DNA from: Crocinitomicaceae bacterium
Lineage (GTDB): Bacteria > Bacteroidota > Bacteroidia > Flavobacteriales_D > Crocinitomicaceae
Assembly: GCA_018402525.1 (NCBI GenBank)
Contig: JAGYIR010000010.1
Span: 62,001 to 126,000, forward strand
Direction: 5' to 3'
Length of the DNA: 64,000 nt
Of this stretch, positions 57,350 to 64,000 are shown in pieces. Positions within the stretch are counted from its first letter, which is position 1, and each line of letters opens with the position of its first letter. The notes under the pieces were generated by a model. That model was not told the origin of the DNA, made no database searches, and saw nothing but the letters and a program-made list of their open reading frames with translations. The position numbers and the translations under genes are program-made.

Positions 57350-58400
57350 CTACTCGGGCTTCCCGACCTGCCACGGGCCCCTTCCTCCTTGGAAGGTGAC
57401 AAGCTTGGAAGGGGTGCTTTCCTTCTGGGCGCAGGCAGTGCGCAGTGTTTCGAATGCTCGAATCAAATTTGAATGGGTCTTGGGTCCTGTATCACTCGCA
57501 ATCTGGGTTGAGACGGCATCAATTTCGTCAATATCTGAGTGCCATGTGGACCCTGGGGCACCTGTTGCTTTGGACGGTGCAGAACCAGTCCTACCAACAG
57601 GAGGCTGCTCAGATACGCGATCCAAGCCCAACAAATCCTGTAGCTGTGCTCTTCTTTCCTTTGATTGTGTCTCCTGATTTGCAATCTCAACTCTTCTAAA
57701 GTGTTCCATTTGCTGGACTTGGTCTCTCCAAGATGTATACCATTCTTCCTTGTCTTTGGCACTCTGTTGCCTGATTTTCTCAACAGCGCGTTTCATATGA
57801 TCTTTTGACTCGATGTTTCCGAGAATATTGGGGACGAGGGAGGCCATCTCCTGAGCAATGCACAAGAGCTCATGTTTCCTCTTGTGCTGCAGCTGATCAA
57901 AGAGTATCCTCTCCTTGCGGAGTCCGTCAATAGATTTACGCAAAGATTTGCATCGTAACTCTGCCTCCCCTTTGGTGAGGTTGGATTGGAACTTGTGATC
58001 CTCCAGGCGTCGAACCCGCTTCTCAGCTGAGACAGTTTCTTGGTACAGAGCATCTGGGCATCCTGTCTCCCCTCTACGGTCTTCCAGCGTCTTCTGAACC
58101 GTGTGAAACCTATTGATCTCTCTCTGTATAATATTTCTCAGATGTCGAAGCTGATTTTCCAAGTTTCTGTCCTGGACCTCCAGAGCCACCAGAGCACTGT
58201 GCTGGTTTCCATGAGGAACCAATGATGGTGCATCAAATATTTCGAAAAGATGCGCCTTCAAATTGTCATTTTCATGCTGAATAGAATCAAGAGCAAACCT
58301 GCGACAAGAACAGTCCATATCCAACGTCAGAGAATCACCTCCATGGGGTCACACGAGAGAGTTCACCCACCCACCTTCTAGATTCTGTTTGACTCTTCAT
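57350..58400 (-). CDS. Coiled-coil protein, outer dynein arm docking-like
   Basis: Two exons: 58400-58375 (MKSQTESR) and 58298-57350 give 324 residues. Almost the whole protein is coiled coil up to about residue 230, with the segment LRKSIDGLRKERILFDQL matching the conserved core of CCDC63/CCDC114 and algal DC2 (ODA1), which dock outer dynein arms on axonemal doublets. The C-terminal 90 residues are Pro/Ser/Gly-rich. It is shorter than typical family members (500+ residues), so it may be a distinct paralogue or the model may miss an exon. If right, the organism has motile flagella at some stage. Divergent from V-ATPase A. Confidence 0.6.
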
Positions 58401-58845
58401 TCTGGGCCACCCAACTGATGTCTTTGGACAAGATACTGTCATTGATCGATAGGACATATAATCTTCTCTTCCTAGCTCTGTTGACTTGAGTGTTCGTCGG
58501 CATGATCAAGGGCCCCCCTACGTGGCACCTCGATCCTTTCAATTCATGGCCATGGCCACCCCAGCTGGGGCTGCAGCCTTGTCGCATAATGCGACCCATC
58601 ATGAGACTGGGATGATGGCCAGCCATCTATTGGATCAACACAGTGCCCATCCAGTTTGAATATAAGAATTAATTAATGTTAAAAAAGACAAACCCAGACC
58701 CGAGTGTCCTTCCTGTTGGAAACTGCCCAATCATTCGACGTGCTTGATCCACTCCAATCGCCCATAGCGTATTCTCATCGATTGGTGTAGTCTCTTGGAG
58801 ATTGGGATTTAACATAATTTGGTATTTTCATTCAAACAATTAGAT
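58401..58845. repeat. Divergent intergenic region with run of palindromes
   Basis: In 58547-58618 five self-complementary elements follow each other almost without spacing: TGGCCATGGCCA (58547-58558), CCCCAGCTGGGG (58559-58570), GGCTGCAGCC (58569-58578), GTCGCAT-A-ATGCGAC (58581-58595) and a 7-bp-arm hairpin CCATCAT/ATGATGG with a 9-nt loop (58596-58618). The region separates the starts of the ODA-like gene and V-ATPase A, so a shared promoter element or insulator is conceivable. No gene recognised. Confidence 0.65.
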
Positions 58846-60862
58846 ATGGGTCGTGACGCAGAAACCCCAGAGAAGGCTTTAGGGTGAGTGGCCTTGTCCT
58901 TTCACTCTCATCTCATTTTGGCAGGGTTGGCTGCCCATCTGTTGCATTATTTATCTAATTAGTATCTATAATTATGCAGATATGTGCGCAAAGTGTCTGG
59001 GCCTGTGGTTATTGCTGCAAACATGGGTGGCAGTGCCATGTATGAGCTGGTTCGCGTAGGAACGGACAAGCTCATTGGGGAAATTATTCGCTTGGAGAAT
59101 GACACTGCCACTATCCAAGTGTATGAGGATACATCGGGACTGACTGTTGGGGATGTTGTGGTTCGAAGTGGAAAGGTGTGTTCTTCTCCTGTGACTGACG
59201 GTGTGCTTCCTCTCTTGTGGTGACTCAGGTTTGTTGTGGTTGCAGCCATTGTCTCTGGAGCTTGGTCCAGGTATTCTTGGGACTATTTTTGATGGTATCC
59301 AGCGTCCGTTGAAAGATATTGCTGTTGGGAGTGGGTCTTGCTTCATTCCAAGGGGTGTGGATGTTCCTGCTCTGAATCGCTCTGCATTGTGGGATTTTGA
59401 ACCCACCAATTTTAAAGTCGGAGACAGGATAACGGGTGGCGATATCTATGGTATTGTTCATGAGAACTCGCTCATGGATCATCGCGTGATGCTTCCTCCA
59501 GCAGCAAGAGGCAACATTTGTTACATTGCGCCACCAGGCCAGTACTCCTTGACTGACAAAGTGATTGAAATCGATTTTGGTGGGGAGAAGAAGGAATATT
59601 CCATGTTACAAATGTGGCCTGTCCGTGCACCGAGACCAGTGGCAAAGAAGATGCTGGCGAACACTCCGTTATTGACAGGCCAAAGGGTTCTAGATGGCTT
59701 GTTCCCTGCCGTTTTAGGGGGAACATGTTCCATTCCAGGTGCTTTTGGCTGCGGTAAGACTGTTATCTCTCAGGCTTTATCAAAGTACTCGAACTCTGAT
59801 GGCATTATCTATGTTGGTTGTGGAGAAAGAGGGAATGAAATGGCTGAAGTGCTGATGGACTTCCCGCAATTGACCATGACCTTGCCGGATGGAAGGGAGG
59901 AAAGCATCATGAAGAGAACAACCTTGGTCGCCAACACGTCAAACATGCCAGTAGCAGCGAGAGAAGCCTCCATTTATACTGGAATTACTTTGGCAGAATA
60001 CTTTAGGGATATGGGTTACAATTTCTCCATGATGGCAGATTCTTCATCACGCTGGGCTGAGGCCTTGAGAGAGATTTCAGGTCGCCTGGCCGAGATGCCT
60101 GCTGATTCTGGTTACCCCGCTTATCTTGGTGCTAGGCTGGCTTCATTCTACGAGAGAGCAGGAAGGGTGCAGTGCCTTGGTGGTCCAAGTAGGGAGGGAA
60201 GCGTTACCATTGTTGGTGCAGTCTCTCCTCCTGGAGGGGATTTCTCAGACCCAGTGACGACAGCTACCCTGTCGATTGTCCAAGTCTTTTGGGGATTGGA
60301 TAAAAAGCTGGCACAAAGGAAACATTTCCCGTCTGTCAACTGGCTTATTTCATATTCAAAGTATGCCAAAGCTCTGGAACCATTCTATGACAGCTTTGAT
60401 CCAGAATTTGTCTCAGTCAGGAAGACTGCAAGGAAGATTTTGCAAAAGGAGGACGATCTAAACGAAATTGTTCAGCTGGTAGGAAAGGATTCTCTGGCAG
60501 AAAATGACAAGGTGACGCTCGAGGTTGCGAGACTGATCAAAGATGACTTCTTGCAGCAAAACTCCTTCACAAAGTATGACAAATACTGTCCTTTCTATAA
60601 GACTTCCAACATGCTGCGCAACATGATAACGTTCTACGATGTTGCAAATGAAGCCATTGAGCGGTCCAGTGCATCAGGACCCGACTCCCAAAAGTTGACG
60701 TACAATGTGATAAAGAATAGACTGGGGGACCTTTTATACAAGCTTGCATCACAAAAGTTTGAGGATCCTGCAGAAGGAGAAGAAGCGCTCAAGGCGAAGT
60801 TTGAAGCCCTTCATCAGGAAATTCACGAGAGAATCGCCTCCCTTGAAGAGGAGTATAGATGA
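58846..60862 (+). CDS. V-type proton ATPase catalytic subunit A
   Basis: Catalytic ATP-hydrolysing subunit of the V1 sector, driving proton pumping into vacuoles and endomembranes. Exons 58846-58883, 58980-59175 and 59246-60862 give 616 residues, the normal length. [20 protein letters not shown] starts the beta-barrel; the non-homologous region of V-ATPase A is present ([20 protein letters not shown]); the P-loop is [12 protein letters not shown]; Walker B-type [20 protein letters not shown] follows, and the end is typical ([13 protein letters not shown]). The predicted sequence is close to plant and algal orthologues. Confidence 0.97.
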
Positions 60863-61070
60863 TGATATATGTAATTTTTGGTCTGTACCGACAGATGGAC
60901 ATGATTTGAATTTTACCGGGGTCAAATACTGGTACCGAATTACTTTGGTCCCGATGCACCCCGAGCGAGGTGACTGGAAAATCCCATAACACACAGAACG
61001 GCCCCATGCGTCAATATTCCAATATCAACTTTATCCAAAGTCAACCAAACTTTGATTATTACGTATCACA

Positions 61071-61810
61071 ATGCCTATCAAAGGAGACAAAGCTCCAGCG
61101 AAGAAGGTAGGGGTTCACAACCTCACGGTATTTCCGTTCATGTCTTTGTTGTGCGAACCAGCAGCGTGAAACCGTTATACCGTGTTTTCTCTTGATCTAT
61201 ACTTGTGAATCCATATTATATATCGTTTAAACCGCACTGTTTGCGTGAAAACGTCGCTGATGTGGATGGACAGTTACTTACCGTTTGATCGTCGTTGTGC
61301 AGACGGCCAAGAAGGTCGCCGAGAAGAGAGGTGCTCGCAAGAAGACCTCTTCAAAGGTATGTTTGGTTTTGATTATGTATCATTGGATGGCATCGTGGGC
61401 TGTTTGTGACGCAACCTGCTTTGAGGCTTGCTGTTGTTAACAACCCTTGTGACTCCAAGTATACGTTGAGATCCTCATTTCCTTTCCCCGATTGCTCCGG
61501 CCACAGGATGTAACTGTTTTTTCTGTTGTCGCAGTCTGAGACGTACAAGATTTATATCTACAAGGTGCTGAAACAGGTTCACCCAGACACTGGAATTTCC
61601 TCCAAGGCCATGTCCATCATGAACTCGTTCATCAATGATATCTTCGACAAGATTGCGAACGAAACCACCAATTTGGCCCGCTACAACAAAAAGCCAACCG
61701 TTACGTCGCGCGAGATTCAAACTGCGGTCCGTTTGATTCTTCCTGGAGAGCTCTCAAAGCACGCTGTCTCTGAAGGAACAAAGGCTGTGACCAAGTTCAC
61801 CACCGGCTAA
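61071..61810 (+). CDS. Histone H2B with two introns
   Basis: Core nucleosome protein. Exons 61071-61106, 61303-61356 and 61535-61810 give 121 residues. The Lys/Ala-rich N-terminal tail ([20 protein letters not shown]) leads to the histone fold ([58 protein letters not shown]) and ends KAVTKFTTG, as in plant and algal H2B. Replication-dependent histone genes generally lack introns; two introns here point to a replication-independent or polyadenylated gene. The 3' flank holds a near-palindrome ATTGTCA-TC-TGACAAT (61816-61831) and a stem ATGATG/CATCAT, but not a standard histone stem-loop. Confidence 0.95.
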
Positions 61811-61989
61811 GCCATATTGTCATCTGACAATGGCTGATGATGGATTTCATCATATGACTTTCGCATACGCTGACTGAACTCATTGATGGCAGGGAACCAT
61901 ACATGTGCTCCATTGCAAAATCGTGGTGCTTTCTATGTGTTGGATGTACATTCATCCATCTGTCATCGATTGTTGTAATATTACAAACA

Positions 61990-62730
61990 CTAATATCTAT
62001 ATTTGGTTGAATAATCCTTTGGAGAGATGACCAAACCCCTACCCTTCCTGGCACCTCTGTACACAGTCTCAACAATGTCTATAAATTCTTGTTTGTCAGT
62101 CATGGCCCAGTTGATTTTATTATTATTTCCCGTGCCGAGATCAATCATTATATGCTGCAGAGTCATAGACATACAGTGAAATTAGTAGCCTATCGATGAC
62201 TGTGCTCTCCATGCACACGAGTGTCATACTACACGACGCCCCTCCAACAATTGAAGAGGCAGCAATGACACAAAAGGGGCATGGACAGATGTTGCTGTAG
62301 CAAAGTGACTGCCTTGGATGTCATGGACATACTACACAGATCCAAGGTAATTTCTTTGCATAGATCTCGACCATTATCCATTTCCACGCACCTTGTTACG
62401 AAAAAAAAACATGACTGTGCAAGGGTCATACAATTCATACATGGCGTTGAAATCTGGCACTTCCGTTATGTCAACAAGATATATGACAGCAAAGTTCTTT
62501 GTTTTATCTGCGACAGAGGCCAATGTCTCATCCATTTGCATGCACGTATCATCCCAGTCATGTCCAAAACGAATGACGACAACTCTCGACTCCTCCTGCG
62601 ACAATATACAATATACTAGGTCAACAATGGCATTAAAACACAATCCATTGTTACAGAATCAAGTACATACCGTCAAAATGGCCTGGTCCACGGCAAAACC
62701 GGAGTGTAAATGAGGCAAGAGAAAGCTCAT
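61990..62730 (-). CDS. DIM1: DIM1/TXNL4A, U5 snRNP 15-kDa spliceosomal protein
   Basis: Thioredoxin-like component of the U5 snRNP and U4/U6.U5 tri-snRNP. Exons 62730-62671, 62595-62392 and 62154-61990 give exactly 142 residues, the invariant family length. The N-terminus MSFLLPHLHSGFAVDQAI, then VVVIRFGHDWDDTCMQMDET, KNFAVIYLVDITEVPDFNAM, ELYDPCTVMFFFRNK and the end RGLVISPKDYSTKYRY are almost identical to orthologues across eukaryotes. Convergent with H2B. Only 41 bp separate its start from the stop of the transportin gene on the same strand, leaving little room for a separate promoter. Confidence 0.97.
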
Positions 62731-62771
62731 GTTTTATGATTCCATCGACTCTATCCCCGGAGGGATCTCTT

Positions 62772-64000
62772 TTACAAATTCAATTTTTTTCTGACTGCTG
62801 AATGCACGCATGCTGCTATAGAATCCCATTGTCCATCGGCTTCGAATTGGAACTTGTATCCAGAAATGATGTGTGCCATGAGGGAAGGCAGGGGATCCCT
62901 TGGTGTGTGGCTCCATGATGCGAAGCATTCACATATACCTGCAAAATGGGATGTAGCAGCCAGGGGATTGGCATTGATGACGCTGCACAAGCCTTCCTGA
63001 GCATCCTGCTTTTCCTCTCCATCTCGCAACCCCCTGAGGGCAGCACACCACCCACCCATGAAAGTAGATGCATGCGGGGCTATTGTGTCAGGTGTAGATT
63101 TACCAATTTGCCCCAAACATACAGCTGCATTTTCAACTAGACTTCTCGGAAGCGCGCCGACAGGGGCTGTGAGGATTGGCAATAGTCGATCAAGTGATAT
63201 CATGGCAAATTGAGCAACATCTTGAGAGGAGCACATCTTTGCAATAACTCCTAATGCCCATACGGCATTATTGCAGGCGTCAATATTCTCTCCTGTTATA
63301 TTTTCTGGCTGTATGCATTCCAAAATAGCTTCCATGAGTGGAGAGAGAAAGGGTAAGAGTTCAAGCATGCAGGCATCTGCCAAGTCACCAACAAGTCCAA
63401 AGACACTTTGTCGTAATGCAGGACTTGAATGCACGGAAACCTTGACCAATAGCGATCCTAAGGAGCTTGAAGAAAATAAAGGGGCAATGGATGTGCCCGC
63501 TCCTTGAATAATCCCCCCCAAGGTATCTAGCGTATGCTCTATGAATTTGACCTGTTCCTCTGGGTCAACAGCTCTGGCATCTCCAGCGTGATAATACCCT
63601 TCCGCCAAAGTCATGCACGTATGGAATATATTTTCAGCATAAGGCACAAGTGACGATCCAGCCTCTGACCCAACTGTCGCAATGCAGTCCAACAATGGCA
63701 GAATCTCAGGGTCTTCAGCAGAGACTGGAGAGGCTTTGAATGAATCCAGCTTACCAAGGAGCGAGGGCAACAGAATCGATGCATATTCTTGCCTCTGTAT
63801 TATATCAGAACTTGATAATGCTATGATACTTATTGAATCGTAGACTGCTCTCAACGATCCTTTCCCGTAATGCTGGAGTCCAAATGATAAGGCACCAAAA
63901 ATCTCTGCCATGTACGCTTTGATCAATACCGGATCTTCCTCGACTAGGGTTGCCAAGCTACTACATGCAGCTATCTGGACTATTTTATTGTGGTCTTTTA
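62772..64000 (-). CDS. TNPO1: Transportin (importin-beta2/karyopherin-beta2), partial
   Basis: Nuclear import receptor for cargo with PY-type signals, such as RNA-binding proteins. The frame is open to the right edge (about 409 residues, C-terminal part). HEAT repeats are clear; the segments NNAVWALGVIAKM, LVENAAVCLGQIG, GWCAALRGLRDGEEKQDAQEGLCSVI and CFASWSHTP match the C-terminal part of transportin-1, and the edge sequence KIVQIAACSSLATLVEEDP matches the usual repeat before them. No intron is needed within the window. The N-terminal half lies outside. Confidence 0.92.
   Translation of the reverse strand, partial: KDHNKIVQIAACSSLATLVEEDPVLIKAYMAEIFGALSFGLQHYGKGSLRAVYDSISIIALSSSDIIQRQEYASILLPSLLGKLDSFKASPVSAEDPEILPLLDCIATVGSEAGSSLVPYAENIFHTCMTLAEGYYHAGDARAVDPEEQVKFIEHTLDTLGGIIQGAGTSIAPLFSSSSLGSLLVKVSVHSSPALRQSVFGLVGDLADACMLELLPFLSPLMEAILECIQPENITGENIDACNNAVWALGVIAKMCSSQDVAQFAMISLDRLLPILTAPVGALPRSLVENAAVCLGQIGKSTPDTIAPHASTFMGGWCAALRGLRDGEEKQDAQEGLCSVINANPLAATSHFAGICECFASWSHTPRDPLPSLMAHIISGYKFQFEADGQWDSIAACVHSAVRKKLNL

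Overview
The window is nuclear DNA of a compact photosynthetic eukaryote, most likely a flagellate green alga from an early-branching (prasinophyte or basal streptophyte) lineage. The signs are a plastid-type pyruvate dehydrogenase E1-alpha with a transit-like leader, a plant-type trehalose-6-phosphate phosphatase, an enolase of the plant ENO3 type, a BAT2/MOS1-like protein, a DBP3/RH5 helicase, a calcium-dependent kinase tail and an outer-dynein-arm-type coiled-coil protein. The species cannot be fixed from the sequence alone. About 37 genes lie in 64 kb. Most are split by introns of 46-160 nt with GTACGT/GTGCGT/GTAAGT-like donors and TGCAG/TGTAG acceptors. Gene borders are tight, with gaps down to 8-41 bp. 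Exon coordinates are my own reading of splice signals and frame continuity.

Layout. 0-2 kb: CDPK tail, trehalose phosphatase. 2.4-11 kb: a surface and amino-sugar block with a CE4 chitin deacetylase-LysM-transmembrane protein, glutamine:fructose-6-phosphate amidotransferase (GFAT) and a proline-rich beta-helix membrane protein. 11.5-13.6 kb: small coiled-coil gene and DBP3 helicase (one frame break). 13.9-15.9 kb: decayed LINE retrotransposon. 16-41 kb: mostly housekeeping genes (PDH E1-alpha, an SDR, CIAO2, TBC1D22-like GAP, a kinesin, enolase, LST8, BAT2/MOS1-like protein, a small unknown, Tim17-family protein, Trp-tRNA synthetase, ORP-like protein, CPA2/NHA antiporter, PDI, FEN1). 41-48.7 kb: a second surface block with a three-LysM membrane protein, a four-LysM GPI-type protein and a chitin synthase. 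48.7-64 kb: RPS11, SirB1-like protein, secreted unknown, ribosomal oxygenase (JmjC), UhpC-type sugar-phosphate transporter, unknown membrane protein, flagellar coiled-coil protein, V-ATPase A, histone H2B, DIM1 spliceosomal protein and the C-terminal part of a transportin.

The strongest candidate system is a chitin-related set: GFAT (precursor for UDP-GlcNAc), chitin synthase (polymer), a membrane-anchored deacetylase carrying LysM modules (modification) and two LysM surface proteins without kinase domains (binding or sensing). The genes are all on the + strand but fall in two blocks about 30 kb apart. Several intergenic regions also carry unusual clusters of perfect short palindromes, often just downstream of stop codons.
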